This document shows, piece by piece, positions 8,275-17,740 of a stretch of 64,000 bases of DNA. Below the pieces are notes generated by a model that searched no databases, had not been told where the DNA came from, and saw nothing but the letters and a program-made list of their open reading frames with translations. Source of the stretch: Sulfitobacter sp. THAF37 (GTDB taxonomy: Bacteria; Pseudomonadota; Alphaproteobacteria; Rhodobacterales; Rhodobacteraceae); the NCBI RefSeq assembly GCF_009363555.1, contig NZ_CP045372.1, positions 1,178,001-1,242,000 of the forward strand. Reading direction: 5' to 3'. How positions within the stretch are numbered: position 1 is the first letter of the stretch; each line of letters starts with the position of its first letter. Both the position numbers and the translations under genes were made by a program.

Positions 8275-9041
8275 GGCTGTACTTTCAGCGGATTTGCCAG
8301 AAATGCGTCCAACGCGGACATCCAGGTTTCCAGCATCAGCGGCGACGCGACAGCCAGCAAGAACAGACCGCCGGCAGTGATCACCGGCGCGCCGACGAAG
8401 GCGACCATCAGCTGCGGCATCGCCTTGTTGATGGCCCCGAGCGCCAGGTTGTAAATGACTGAAAGGATCAGGAAGGGCGCGGCAAGGGTAAAGGCCAGCG
8501 AAAAGGCATGACGCACCTGGCCGACCCCCCATTCCGAAACCATCGAGCCCGATGGAAATGCACCCATCGGCAAGAGGTCATATGACAGGATGATGAACTG
8601 GGCGGCCTTGATGTGCAGTCCGGCGATGACCGCCAGCGCCAGTGCTGCCACGATCAGGATATAGCCCATGGCGGGCATTGGATCGGCAGCCGCCCCGCCG
8701 AGGATTTGCGAAAGAGATGTGGACTGCGCAGCGATGGAACCTGCTGTCTGAAGCGCCAGGATGAACATCCTGAGGCCAAGGCCAAGCAACACCCCGGCGA
8801 GCGTTTCGGTCAGAGAGAGCAGAATGAGTGCGTCCACAGTGATCGGCCGGCTCTGGATCGGTATCGCGGGGGCTACGACCAGTACGAAAGCCAGGATGAC
8901 CACCAGTTTGATCCGCATCGGCACAGTCTGTTCACCGAAGGCGGGCATCAAAGCCACCAAGGCGCCGACACGCAGGAACACGGCAAAGCCATGCCACAGC
9001 CATTCCTGTGCAATACCGAGAAGGTCCGCGATCTGGTCCAT
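8271..9041 (-). CDS. fliR: Flagellar export gate protein FliR
   Basis: Core subunit of the FliPQR export gate, 256 residues, with about six hydrophobic stretches. Recognisable FliR segments are F-x-R-V-G-A-L-V-A-L-M-P-A-F-G near residues 20-35 and N-L-A-L-G-A-I-N-K-A-M-P-Q in the C-terminal third. Its start overlaps the flhA stop (TGATG) and its stop overlaps the flhB start, showing coupled translation of flhA-fliR-flhB. Confidence 0.95.
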   Translation of the reverse strand: MDQIADLLGIAQEWLWHGFAVFLRVGALVALMPAFGEQTVPMRIKLVVILAFVLVVAPAIPIQSRPITVDALILLSLTETLAGVLLGLGLRMFILALQTAGSIAAQSTSLSQILGGAAADPMPAMGYILIVAALALAVIAGLHIKAAQFIILSYDLLPMGAFPSGSMVSEWGVGQVRHAFSLAFTLAAPFLILSVIYNLALGAINKAMPQLMVAFVGAPVITAGGLFLLAVASPLMLETWMSALDAFLANPLKVQP

Positions 9042-11125
9042 CAGGCGGCGACTACGCCGACCAGGGCGGGCCGCGCGTCCAGTCCGATTTCCTCAAACGA
9101 AAGGACCGGGTTCGAGACCCCCCGCGCCCGCATGACCGTGCGAAGGAACCTGCGCCGCCGCGTGCTTGTCACGAGAGCGGCGTGGATCCCCTTCTCGTTT
9201 GCATCGTTCAGTTTTTCTGATGCCTGTTCGGCAAGACGATTGAACAGATCCGGTGGCAGGGCAATGTCCAGGCCCCGGTCGCCATCGACCTGATAGGTGG
9301 CAAAGGTGTCTTCCCATTCCGGCGCCAACTGGATCAGTGGCAGGGTGCCGTCCGGCCGGCGCATCTCGGCGACCAGTTGGAAGCCCAGCCGTTGGCGGAC
9401 ATGTTCCACGATCGCTTCAGGCTGGGCGTTCTGGCCCCTTGCCTCTGCCGTGGCTTCGAGGATCAGGGGCAGGTTCCTGATCGAGACCTGTTCATCCAGC
9501 AACAGCCGGAGAACCGCATGCAAGACATCTATCGGGACCTTGTCGGGGATCAGTTCGTCCAACAGCTTGCGATTTGCCTCGGACCTTGCCGGGTCGGAAA
9601 TGTTGACCATCTCCGTCAGCGTCCGACGCAGAGATTTCAATGTCAGCAACCTGCTGAAATTGAGCTTTATCACCTCCAGCAGGTGCGTCGCCAGAATCTC
9701 CGTCGGAGTGACCAGTGTGACGCCTGCGATGGCGACCTCTTCCTGGTCCCTGGCGTTGATCCAGCGCGCCGGCGCGCCGTAGACAGGTTCCACCGTGTCG
9801 GTCCCCGGCGGCAGCACGCTGCGATCCTCCGGAGCAAGGGCGAGCACCTGATCAGGGTTCAGTTCGGCGCGCGCCTGCTCAACCCCCTGAATTCGCAGAA
9901 CATAGGTCCCCGTCGGAAGGCCGGGGTGGTCCGTCAGCCGGATTTCCGGCAGGATCAGCCCGAAGACCGAAGCGACATGTGTACGCATTTTCACGATGCG
10001 CGCGTCCAGCCCGGTGCCCGGGTCCAATACCATGTTCACGAGGTCGGGCGCGAATTCGACGTGGATATCGTCCAGTTCGAGGATGTCGCCCAATGACCTT
10101 TCTCGTGGGGCGGTCTCTGCCGGGGCGAGGTCAGGCTTGGCCACTGCGTCCCGCTTGTGCTTACGGTGCATTGTGTAGGCTGCGAGAGCCAAGGCGCCCC
10201 CCCCCAGCATGAAGGGCACGAAAGGCAGCCCCGGGAAAAGGCCGAAGGCCAGCATAAGCACGGCCACGGTCGCCAGGGCGGAAGGATGTTTGCCAAGCTG
10301 GCTGAACACCGCCAGATCGGTTGCACCCTGTGTCCCCCCGCGCGCCAGCAGCAGGGCCGATGCGATTGAGATTACAACCGCCGGTATCTGGCTGACCAAA
10401 CCGTCCCCGACCGTCAGGATTGCATAGGTTTCGAAGGCGGCGCCCATCGGCATTCCGTGCACGACGACGCCCATGATCAGTCCGGCGACCAGGTTGAGCA
10501 GCGTGATCAGAAGGCCCGCGATCGCGTCGCCTTTCACGAACTTCGACGCGCCGTCGAGCGAGCCAAAGAATGTGGTTTCCTGCTGTTCCCGCTCGCGCCG
10601 CTCGCGGGCTTCATCATGGGTAATTGCGCCTGCCGACATGTCGCTGTCGATCGCCATCTGCTTGCCCGGCATCCCGTCCAGTGCAAACCGCGCGCCGACT
10701 TCGGCCATGCGGGTCGCGCCTTTGTTGATGACCATGAAATTCACGATCAGCAGCACGCAGAAAACGACCAACCCCAGAAAGATCGAGCCACCCATCACGA
10801 ATTGCGCAAAGCTCTCGATGACGTTGCCTGCCGCATCCGTTCCGGTGTGGCCCTGCCCGATGATCAGCTTGGTCGAAGAGACATTGAGCGAAAGCCGCAA
10901 CATCAAAGAGGCCAGCAGGATCGTCGGGAAGGCCGAAAAATCCAGTGGTCGCTCGATAAACAGGGTCACTGTGAAAATCAGGATCGCCAAGGCAAAAGAC
11001 GCCGCCAGTCCGGTGTCCAGCACCCAAGAGGGCATGGGCAGGATCATCATCACGATCACTGCCATCAGCGCGATGGCCAGCAGGATCGTCGGGCTGAAAG
11101 CCGCCCGGAGGGATAGACTGTTCAT
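9041..11125 (-). CDS. flhA: Flagellar export gate protein FlhA
   Basis: Large inner-membrane export gate subunit forming the cytoplasmic nonameric ring. With the ATG at 11125 it has 694 residues, the normal FlhA length; a second in-frame ATG at 11161 would add 12 residues. The N-terminal half carries eight hydrophobic segments and the FHIPEP-type region R-M-A-E-V-G-A-R-F-A-L-D-G-M-P-G-K-Q-M-A-I-D; the C-terminal half is the soluble substrate-docking domain ending L-S-F-E-E-I. GGTGAG immediately precedes the chosen start. Confidence 0.95.
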   Translation of the reverse strand: MNSLSLRAAFSPTILLAIALMAVIVMMILPMPSWVLDTGLAASFALAILIFTVTLFIERPLDFSAFPTILLASLMLRLSLNVSSTKLIIGQGHTGTDAAGNVIESFAQFVMGGSIFLGLVVFCVLLIVNFMVINKGATRMAEVGARFALDGMPGKQMAIDSDMSAGAITHDEARERREREQQETTFFGSLDGASKFVKGDAIAGLLITLLNLVAGLIMGVVVHGMPMGAAFETYAILTVGDGLVSQIPAVVISIASALLLARGGTQGATDLAVFSQLGKHPSALATVAVLMLAFGLFPGLPFVPFMLGGGALALAAYTMHRKHKRDAVAKPDLAPAETAPRERSLGDILELDDIHVEFAPDLVNMVLDPGTGLDARIVKMRTHVASVFGLILPEIRLTDHPGLPTGTYVLRIQGVEQARAELNPDQVLALAPEDRSVLPPGTDTVEPVYGAPARWINARDQEEVAIAGVTLVTPTEILATHLLEVIKLNFSRLLTLKSLRRTLTEMVNISDPARSEANRKLLDELIPDKVPIDVLHAVLRLLLDEQVSIRNLPLILEATAEARGQNAQPEAIVEHVRQRLGFQLVAEMRRPDGTLPLIQLAPEWEDTFATYQVDGDRGLDIALPPDLFNRLAEQASEKLNDANEKGIHAALVTSTRRRRFLRTVMRARGVSNPVLSFEEIGLDARPALVGVVAA

Positions 11126-11276
11126 CTGCTCACCATGCGCGTGCGGCGTCGGGCGCGCCATGGAAGACAGGCCTGGGGGTATCTGGCATTCTGCGACTCC
11201 TCTCGGCCACTTCTGTGGCTGAAGGCACGCTAGATCGGTCTGGTTTATTTTCCGTAACCGCAAGACAGCGGCAGGA

Positions 11277-13538
11277 TCACTCTGTCGCTTCAGACCCGGA
11301 AAGCTGCAGGTCCGGCGCGCTCAGCAATTCCGAGAGGACCGCACGGGCGTTACCGCTTTCCTCCAGCGCCTCGACCGTCCTTGCCAGCATCCCCTCGCCT
11401 GTCGGATCAGCGGCGGTATTCTGGGCCGCCACTGCAGCGACGGGTCCAAAGATGGAGGGTTCTTCCGCAGACAGGGCATCCCAGTCATCCGCGAGCCAGG
11501 CGGTGTTGACTGCATCCTGCTCGCGGCCCGCGCGCAGATACAGGCGCCGCGCCTCATCAAGAGCGCCGGACATGCGCTGGGCTTCCGCGCGCAAGAGGTC
11601 CGCCTCCGCGCTGTCGAGGCCCAGCAGTGCCGACCGCGCCTGCGCGGGGCGTTCCAACCGTAACGCTATCCGCGCGGCGAGCATCTGGCGATCCCTGTTG
11701 ACCGGTTGATCTGGCAAAGTCTCGATAATTTCCCTGGCAGCGTGATCGAAGCCCAAGGCAAAATACCGTTCAGCGATTTTCATTCGCGTTGCGGGGGGGA
11801 CCCCGGCCAGTTGCGCCGGGGTTTGCCTGAACAAGTGCTCCAGAAATACAACCTCTTCGGCGGTTTCGGCGGTCTCGTTCAGCAATTGCGCGCGCAGGCT
11901 GGCCGAGGCGGTATCGTCCTTTTCCCCGCCCAAGGCTTGGAACGCATCAAAGGCTTGGTCAAACTGGCCGGACTTGGCGAGCGCAAGAACATGCGCGCGG
12001 CGTAATTCCGGCCCCAGCGCGGTCTCGCGTAGTTCCTGTGCGTAGGCCTCGATCAGACTGGCGGTTTCATGGCTGACGGGCTGATTGTCCCGCATCTGCG
12101 TATCGACCAGAGCGATCAGCGCTTCGGGCGACTGGGTGGTATTGTCCTCGATCACTTCTTTCAGTTGTGCCTTGGCCTCGTCTTTATTGCCTGCGTCCAG
12201 ATCGACCTGCGCCTGGGCAAAACGCCCGGCGGGGTCAAGCGGGTCGGGCAGCCGTTCAATGCTGCGCAGGGCCAGCGCGGCGGCCTCGGTATCGCCGTGT
12301 TGCAGCAAGCGGCGGCTCAGTTCAGGCGCAAGGAATTTTCTCAGGTGAGCCGGCAGCCGGTTCAGCGCCAGAATGGCCGGTGCCGGATCGAGCGCACCGG
12401 GAAGATCGAGACTTTGTTTCGCCAGGATCGCCCAGAGCGCGATATCGGTGCGACATGTCAGCAAAGACCGAAAATATTCGGCATTCGCCGCCCTGCCGTC
12501 CTCCAGTATTTCGGCGATTCCGACAAGCAGGGGGTTTTGCTGGGCAAGGCCCGGTTCCAGCATGAGGATCTGGTGCGCCTCTGCGCCAAAACCGTGATAG
12601 ATATAGATCTTGGCCAGATCCTCGGCCGCCTCCCGATCAAGCCTGTCGAATTCTCCGAACAGGCGCGCGCGGGCAATACCGACCTGAGAGTGAAAAGGAC
12701 CTTCGCCGCCCCAATCGGCGATCCCAACCTCGTCGTCTTTGGGGCAGGTCAGGCCGGTAATGGAGGTGCCGTCGTCCATCCCTCTGCCAGACCTTGGCAA
12801 GTCTGTGCTGTTGCTGATGCGAATGTTGCGGATGGCTTCTGGCAGCTCTTCTGGCAGGGGGGGGCCGTTTTCCAGATGCTCGTCCAGGCGCGAGGTTTCA
12901 CGTTGCAGTTGCGGCAGCGTCGGAAGGCTGAAGTTTCCGTCCTGCTGCAGGATGCCACGCGTCGCGGCGACGCCGATCTCCGTTGCCAGACGATCCTGAA
13001 CTTCGCTGATGAGGTCCAGCTCCTTGTCGGACAAAGCGTCCCGCTGCAGCGCGGTATCGACCTGCGGGCGTATCTCTTGGTCATTCCCCGCCGGTTGCGG
13101 GCGTTCAGATTCCCCTGTTGCCGCATCCTTCGTCGGCGCTGGGGACACTTCTTCGACCATGGGAAGTGCCGTTTCGACACCGGGGCTCAGGACGTCAATG
13201 GCCACATATTGGCGGCCCACCGCGAATGCCGCGACATTGCAATCGCAGCCGAGCGTGAGCGTGAGGGTATCGCCGGTCTGGGACAGGTTGGTAATTCGAT
13301 CCCTCGTGATCTTGTCGAATACAGTGGAGGCGTCAAAGCCATCGATGTGCCCGTTGAGACGCAGCACCAGTGTGGAGTCGGTTCTCTCCGCCTCCCAGGT
13401 GACGGTTTCGGCAAAGCTCGCGACAAGCCGGGTGAACCCCTCATGTTCACCGGATTGCAAGACCGAAGGCGCGGCACTGCCCGCACAGGGGAGCAGGCAG
13501 AAGCACAAGGCAAATAGGTAACGATAGAGACCGGGCAT
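11277..13538 (-). CDS. Large secreted repeat protein of the motility locus (possible MotC counterpart)
   Basis: 753 residues with a clear signal peptide (about 1-22, cleavage near GSAA). A region at about 30-120 looks like a beta-rich domain, followed by a Pro/Glu-rich linker; residues about 280-740 are almost wholly helical with repeated Leu/Ala patterns typical of TPR-like solenoids. It starts two bases after the motA stop, in an operon with motA, motE and a fliL. In rhizobia MotE chaperones a periplasmic protein MotC that acts on MotB; a secreted partner for the MotE here is expected, and this is the only candidate. That function is inference; sequence similarity to MotC was not visible to me. 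Confidence 0.7.
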   Translation of the reverse strand: MPGLYRYLFALCFCLLPCAGSAAPSVLQSGEHEGFTRLVASFAETVTWEAERTDSTLVLRLNGHIDGFDASTVFDKITRDRITNLSQTGDTLTLTLGCDCNVAAFAVGRQYVAIDVLSPGVETALPMVEEVSPAPTKDAATGESERPQPAGNDQEIRPQVDTALQRDALSDKELDLISEVQDRLATEIGVAATRGILQQDGNFSLPTLPQLQRETSRLDEHLENGPPLPEELPEAIRNIRISNSTDLPRSGRGMDDGTSITGLTCPKDDEVGIADWGGEGPFHSQVGIARARLFGEFDRLDREAAEDLAKIYIYHGFGAEAHQILMLEPGLAQQNPLLVGIAEILEDGRAANAEYFRSLLTCRTDIALWAILAKQSLDLPGALDPAPAILALNRLPAHLRKFLAPELSRRLLQHGDTEAAALALRSIERLPDPLDPAGRFAQAQVDLDAGNKDEAKAQLKEVIEDNTTQSPEALIALVDTQMRDNQPVSHETASLIEAYAQELRETALGPELRRAHVLALAKSGQFDQAFDAFQALGGEKDDTASASLRAQLLNETAETAEEVVFLEHLFRQTPAQLAGVPPATRMKIAERYFALGFDHAAREIIETLPDQPVNRDRQMLAARIALRLERPAQARSALLGLDSAEADLLRAEAQRMSGALDEARRLYLRAGREQDAVNTAWLADDWDALSAEEPSIFGPVAAVAAQNTAADPTGEGMLARTVEALEESGNARAVLSELLSAPDLQLSGSEATE

Positions 13539-13540
13539 CT

Positions 13541-14410
13541 CTACGCGGCCTCCTGCTTGACCGATTTCAGGGCCTCTTCAAGGTCAGAGAAGGTTGGCCG
13601 ACAATGCGATGGTGTGTTTTGCCGACCGACCTCGATGCAGATATTGGTCGCGTGATTGTGCAGGTTGGCTACCAATACTTCGCGGATCAAACGGTAGAAG
13701 TGCTGTTCGTCCTCGACCACGTCCTTGACCTTGGCGGCGAAGGGGCCGACCAGCCCATATGCTAGGAAAACGCCCAGAAATGTTCCGACCAGCGCGCCCC
13801 CGATCAGCTTGCCCAGGATTTCCGGCGGCTGGTCGATGGAGGCCATCGTCTTGATCACCCCGAGAACCGCCGCGACGATTCCAAGGGCGGGCAAACCGTC
13901 CGCAACCGTCTGCAAGGCATGGCTTGAATGCAGCGCATGGTGTGCGTTGGCATCCATCCGCTTCTCAAGCACTTCCTCGACCTGGTGCGGATCGTCGTAG
14001 TTCATCGACGCCGAACGCATCGTATCGCAAATCAGCGCAATCGCCTCCTTGTCCGTAAGGATTCGCGGATATTTGGAAAAGATGGATGACTCTGCCGGTG
14101 CCTCGATATGTTCTTCGATGGCGACGGGGTTCTGGCGGGCCAGCCGGATCAGCTCGAAAAGAAGGCAAAGCAGATCGCGGTAGTCTTCGTGCTTCCACTT
14201 CGGGCCTTTGAATACCTTCCCCACATCCTTTAGCGTATGTTTGACGGCCCCGCCGTCGTTGCTGATCAGAAACGCTCCGACTGCCGCGCCGCCGATCATC
14301 ATCATTTCGAATGGCAGCGATTTCAGAATGATGCCCATTTTGCCCCCGGCAGCGAGATAGCCGCCGAAGACCATGACAAAGATCGTGATGATGCCAATGA
14401 TACCGATCAT
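13541..14410 (-). CDS. motA: Flagellar motor stator protein MotA
   Basis: Proton-channel stator subunit, 289 residues, with four membrane segments: two near the N-terminus (about 1-24 and 30-50) and two around 185-235 in the block A-L-G-I-V-A-A-V-L-G-V-I-K-T-M-A...G-G-A-L-V-G-T-F-L-G-V-F-L-A-Y. The intervening cytoplasmic loop is charged and would contact FliG. The ATG at 14410 with GGGGGAAGC upstream is chosen over a longer in-frame start. Its partner motB lies 12 kb away. A weak GCAA-N7-TTAA element sits about 50 bases upstream. Confidence 0.95.
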   Translation of the reverse strand: MIGIIGIITIFVMVFGGYLAAGGKMGIILKSLPFEMMMIGGAAVGAFLISNDGGAVKHTLKDVGKVFKGPKWKHEDYRDLLCLLFELIRLARQNPVAIEEHIEAPAESSIFSKYPRILTDKEAIALICDTMRSASMNYDDPHQVEEVLEKRMDANAHHALHSSHALQTVADGLPALGIVAAVLGVIKTMASIDQPPEILGKLIGGALVGTFLGVFLAYGLVGPFAAKVKDVVEDEQHFYRLIREVLVANLHNHATNICIEVGRQNTPSHCRPTFSDLEEALKSVKQEAA

Positions 14411-14491
14411 GATGCTTCCCCCGGAACAGATTCCATTTCGACCGAACTGCGTGGACCATCGCAAACAGGTGTTAAGAATCCCTCAGCCGGA

Positions 14492-15100
14492 TCAGGATTT
14501 CGGCGCATTCGCGTTGCGTCCGGCAAGGATCACGCTGATGGAATAGGCCGTCTCGGGTGACAGCCCGGCGAGGACGGCGGCGGCTGCATCAGGCCGCATG
14601 CGCCCCAGGAAACCTGCAGCGAAATCAGGTTCCATCGTTTCGAACAATGCGGCGGCGTCTTTGGGTTTCATATTCTCATACACTGTCGTCAGCCGGGCCA
14701 GATCGTCCTCGGCCGCGCCATCGGCAAGGGCCAGTGTGCGGCGCAGGTTTTCCTCCATTTCCGCCAGGGCTTCCATCCGACGCGCTATTTCCTCATCCGC
14801 GACGGAAAGCGCCTTGCCGCGCATCTCGATCTGTTCTTCGCGTTCTGCAACGCGCGCCTCACGCTCCTTCAGCGCGGCCAGTAACCGCCCGAGCCCGACC
14901 CGGTCCATCTTGTCGGGCTCTCCGGCGGGCGCCTGTGGTGCCGTGCCCTGTTCGGAAGCCTGTTGGAGGGGCAAAACGGCCTCTGCCACCGCCGATCCGG
15001 CGCCCGGTCCCAACCTCAGGATGGCAGAGCTGGCCAGCAGCGCGGCGATGATTGTGATGGTGCCCCGACCGGGCGCGGCCCGTTTCAAGCGGACTTTCAT
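14492..15100 (-). CDS. motE: MotE family motility chaperone
   Basis: 202 residues: basic N-terminus, one membrane or signal segment (about 15-35), a Glu/Arg-rich coiled coil (about 65-130) and a compact C-terminal domain resembling the MgtE N-terminal superfamily fold, with the phrases Y-E-N-M-K-P-K-D-A-A-A-L-F and M-R-P-D-A-A-A-A-V-L-A-G-L. This architecture is that of MotE, a periplasmic chaperone needed for motility in rhizobia. It precedes motA by about 80 bases and its start overlaps the stop of the gene upstream (ATGA). Confidence 0.8.
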   Translation of the reverse strand: MKVRLKRAAPGRGTITIIAALLASSAILRLGPGAGSAVAEAVLPLQQASEQGTAPQAPAGEPDKMDRVGLGRLLAALKEREARVAEREEQIEMRGKALSVADEEIARRMEALAEMEENLRRTLALADGAAEDDLARLTTVYENMKPKDAAALFETMEPDFAAGFLGRMRPDAAAAVLAGLSPETAYSISVILAGRNANAPKS

Positions 15101-15489
15101 GCTGACCCTCCAACCCGGTGTCGTGTGAACATTGGCTCGGACGGTTTCGGCGGCACCTCTGCCGACGCCGCCTTTGCCGGTGCCTCAGGGGGCGGTGGCG
15201 GCGTGTTTGGAATGTCGTGCAGCGACGCCATTTGCAGTTCCAGCTTTTGCGCACTGTTTTCTGCCCGCTCGGTCAACGCGGTGAGCGTCGACGCCGATTG
15301 GTTCGCCGCTTCCTGCGCTGCGGTCAGGGTCTTGTTCAGATCGTCCACTTGCGCGGACAGCACTGCGACGGCACCGCCCACCCCTTTTTCCAGGTCGTTG
15401 AACCTGTTCAGCCGTCGGCCCAGTACGAAACAGTAGAACCCCGCGCCCAGGGCACCGGATGCCAGCAGAATATCAGCGATCAATTCCAT
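15097..15489 (-). CDS. Small membrane-anchored coiled-coil protein of the motility operon
   Basis: 130 residues. One N-terminal membrane segment (about 4-24) is followed by a helical coiled coil (about 28-92) rich in Ala, Gln, Leu and Asp, and a Pro-rich tail with a run of five prolines. No catalytic motif. It lies between fliL and motE with a nine-base gap and an ATGA overlap, so it is made with them and probably acts in the inner membrane around the stator. I do not recognise a named function. Confidence 0.7.
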   Translation of the reverse strand: MELIADILLASGALGAGFYCFVLGRRLNRFNDLEKGVGGAVAVLSAQVDDLNKTLTAAQEAANQSASTLTALTERAENSAQKLELQMASLHDIPNTPPPPPEAPAKAASAEVPPKPSEPMFTRHRVGGSA

Positions 15490-15498
15490 TTCCGCTCC

Positions 15499-15984
15499 TC
15501 AGTTCAACACAAATTCCATGATCAGCAGATCGTTCACATGACCTTGCCCCGTCACCACCTGTACCCGGCGCAGCATCTGGGCGCGCAACCGCGTCAGCGC
15601 GGCGGGGTCTTCTATGTCCGCGACCTCCAGCGCCCGCAGGTAGGAATTGAGCACGTCCGTCACGCGCGGCAGCAGCTTCTCGACTTCCGGCTGCGATTCG
15701 GGCGACGTCTCCAGGTGTGCGCGGAACTTCAGATGCTGATTCTGACCGGCACCACGCAGGGAAACGACCAAAGGCTCTACAGCGACATACGCGACGTCCG
15801 CGCTCGGGGCCTTCTGCGCTTCAGGCGCCGCATTTTCATGAGGGTCGGTGCCGAGAATCAGGCCCGACCATGTTGCATAGAAACCGCCACCCGCCCCGGC
15901 GAGGCCGAGCAATATTCCCAGCAACAGGGGCAACTTGGAAGCCTTTTTCGGCGGCGCTTCGGGTTCTTCTTGTGGCTCGGACAT
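15499..15984 (-). CDS. fliL: Flagellar basal body-associated protein FliL
   Basis: 161 residues with a cytoplasmic Glu/Pro-rich head, one membrane helix (about 19-42) and a periplasmic FliL domain: Y-V-A-V-E-P-L-V-V-S-L near residue 70, K-F-R-A-H-L-E-T, a long helix with L-L-P-R-V-T-D-V-L-N-S-Y-L, and the terminal strand V-N-D-L-L-I-M-E-F-V-L-N. FliL forms rings around stator units and tunes torque. It heads the minus-strand operon fliL, coiled-coil protein, motE, motA, and diverges from fliF over 121 bases containing a CtrA-like box. Confidence 0.92.
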   Translation of the reverse strand: MSEPQEEPEAPPKKASKLPLLLGILLGLAGAGGGFYATWSGLILGTDPHENAAPEAQKAPSADVAYVAVEPLVVSLRGAGQNQHLKFRAHLETSPESQPEVEKLLPRVTDVLNSYLRALEVADIEDPAALTRLRAQMLRRVQVVTGQGHVNDLLIMEFVLN

Positions 15985-16030
15985 GATCTTTCCAATTCCT
16001 GGGTCGATCCCGTCTATAGCCCCGTTTGCA

Positions 16031-16045
16031 CTAACCGATTGTTAA
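16031..16045. promoter_or_regulatory. Candidate CtrA box between fliL and fliF
   Basis: CTAA, seven bases, TTAA, one mismatch to the CtrA full site. It lies about 47 bases upstream of the fliL start and 60 bases upstream of the fliF start, in the only spacer available for promoters of two opposing flagellar operons. This is the best placed of the five boxes in the window. Confidence 0.6.
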
Positions 16046-16105
16046 GCCAGATCGTTCATTGCTGTCCCCGGTGTCGGCAGAACGCATGACAGGACGGAGG
16101 CAAAT

Positions 16106-17740
16106 GTGCAGCAAGTACTGAATGTCTGGACGGGGCTGGAATTGCGCCGTCAGATCATCGTGATCCTCGCGACCGTGGCGATGTTTTTTGCGGTTCTCGC
16201 CATGTCCCGCATGGCGACGCAACCCAGCATGACTCTGCTCTATGCCGGGTTGGACAGCGGTGCCGCGGGTGATGTCGTCCAGGCCCTTGAACAACGCGGT
16301 GTCGCGTTCGAGGTGCGTGGCGAGTCCATTTTCGTCGATTCGAGCGAAAGGGATCAGCTGCGCCTGACCCTGGCCAGCGAAGGATTACCGGCAAACGGCA
16401 ATCGCGGCTATGAACTGCTGGACAGCCTGACCGGCTTTGGCACCACGAGCCAGATGTTCGATGCCGCTTACTGGCGTGCAAAGGAAGGCGAGCTTGCCCG
16501 CACAATCGTTGCCAATCGCCAGATTGCGATGGCGCGGGTTCACATTGCGTCCACCGGGTCGAATCCATTCCAGCGGGGTGTCACCCCCAAGGCGTCGGTG
16601 TCGCTCACGCCGAACGGTGGCCAGATCTCGGCGGCGCAGGCTAAGGCGGTGCGCTATCTGGTGTCTTCCGCCGTTGCCGGTCTTTCGCCCGACGATGTAG
16701 CGGTGATCGATGCGAACGGCGCGTTGCTTGGCCAGGCGGACGACGCCCCCCCGGCCATCGGCGGCGATGACAAGGCGCAGGTTCTTCGCAATCGTGTTCA
16801 ACGACTGCTGGAAGCGCGTGTCGGCTTTGGCAACGCTATCGTCGAGGTCAGCGTCGATACCGTCACCGAAAGCGAAGCGATTCGCGAACGCGTCTTCGAC
16901 CCGGATGGTAAGGTCGCAATCAGCACGGACACGGAAGAACGCAGCAACAGCTCTTCCGATGCAGGCGGTGGCGATGTTACCGTGGCCAGCAATCTGCCGG
17001 ATCAAGAGGGGGGCGCGGGCGGCGAAAACTCGTCTTCGCAGAACACGGAGACCCGTGAGCGGGTCAATTACGAAGTGTCCGAGACGGAGCGGGAGATTGT
17101 TCGCGCGCCCGGTGCCATCAAACGCGTGACCGTCGCGGTGTTGGTCAACAACACAACGACCACGAACGATGCGGGAGAACAGGTCACTGAACCTCGTGAC
17201 GAAGCGGAGATGCAGGCTCTGCGCGAACTGGTGTCCTCAGCGGTCGGCTACGACGAGGCCCGCGGCGACATTATCACCATCAAGTCGATGGCGTTGCAGT
17301 CTGTGCCGGTAGACGGCACCGGTGCGCAAACCTCTTTGTTTGGCGGCATCGACATCGATCTGATGTCGGCCATCCAGATGGGGATCCTGGCCCTTGTCAC
17401 CCTCATTCTCGGCCTTTTCGTGGTCCGTCCGGTGCTGTCCCGCCAGGCCGGTCCCGCACCGGGCCCTGTTGCAGCTCTGCCTGCTGCCGCTCCCGCAGAG
17501 ACCGGCGATGGCGCATCTGTCCTGTCAGGCGAGCTGGCGGACGAGAGCTACGATTTGCCGAACCTGCAACTTGGCGGCGAATCAGGAGGCGAGTTCGCGC
17601 CGTTGTCAGATCTGCCGATGATGGGTGGCGGCCCGTCAGAAGACCCGGTTCAGCGTCTGCGCGACATGATCGGCGAGCGCCACGAGGAAACCGTGGAAAT
17701 CCTGCGCAGCTGGCTGGAAGAAAATGAGGAACGCGCCTGA
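16106..17740 (+). CDS. fliF: Flagellar MS-ring protein FliF
   Basis: Builds the MS ring, the base of the motor. 544 residues: first membrane helix at about 15-34, ring-building motifs L-L-Y-A-G-L-D near 50 and Y-E-L-L-D...R-A-K-E-G-E-L-A-R-T-I near 95-130, second membrane helix at about 422-442, and a cytoplasmic tail ending D-P-V-Q-R-L-R-D-M-I...I-L-R-S-W-L that is the FliG-binding helix. The start is GTG at 16106 with GGAGG seven bases upstream (an ATG overlaps it out of frame). A FliG partner is implied but no fliG follows. Confidence 0.95.
   Translation: MQQVLNVWTGLELRRQIIVILATVAMFFAVLAMSRMATQPSMTLLYAGLDSGAAGDVVQALEQRGVAFEVRGESIFVDSSERDQLRLTLASEGLPANGNRGYELLDSLTGFGTTSQMFDAAYWRAKEGELARTIVANRQIAMARVHIASTGSNPFQRGVTPKASVSLTPNGGQISAAQAKAVRYLVSSAVAGLSPDDVAVIDANGALLGQADDAPPAIGGDDKAQVLRNRVQRLLEARVGFGNAIVEVSVDTVTESEAIRERVFDPDGKVAISTDTEERSNSSSDAGGGDVTVASNLPDQEGGAGGENSSSQNTETRERVNYEVSETEREIVRAPGAIKRVTVAVLVNNTTTTNDAGEQVTEPRDEAEMQALRELVSSAVGYDEARGDIITIKSMALQSVPVDGTGAQTSLFGGIDIDLMSAIQMGILALVTLILGLFVVRPVLSRQAGPAPGPVAALPAAAPAETGDGASVLSGELADESYDLPNLQLGGESGGEFAPLSDLPMMGGGPSEDPVQRLRDMIGERHEETVEILRSWLEENEERA

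Noticed and set aside
12069..13517. 482-codon plus-strand frame opposite the secreted TPR-like gene
   Set aside because: Composition typical of an antisense shadow; the minus-strand protein has a signal peptide and operon overlaps.
14463..14475. CtrA-like box upstream of motA (GCAA-N7-TTAA)
   Set aside because: Two mismatches in one half-site; too weak to list beside the five one-mismatch sites.
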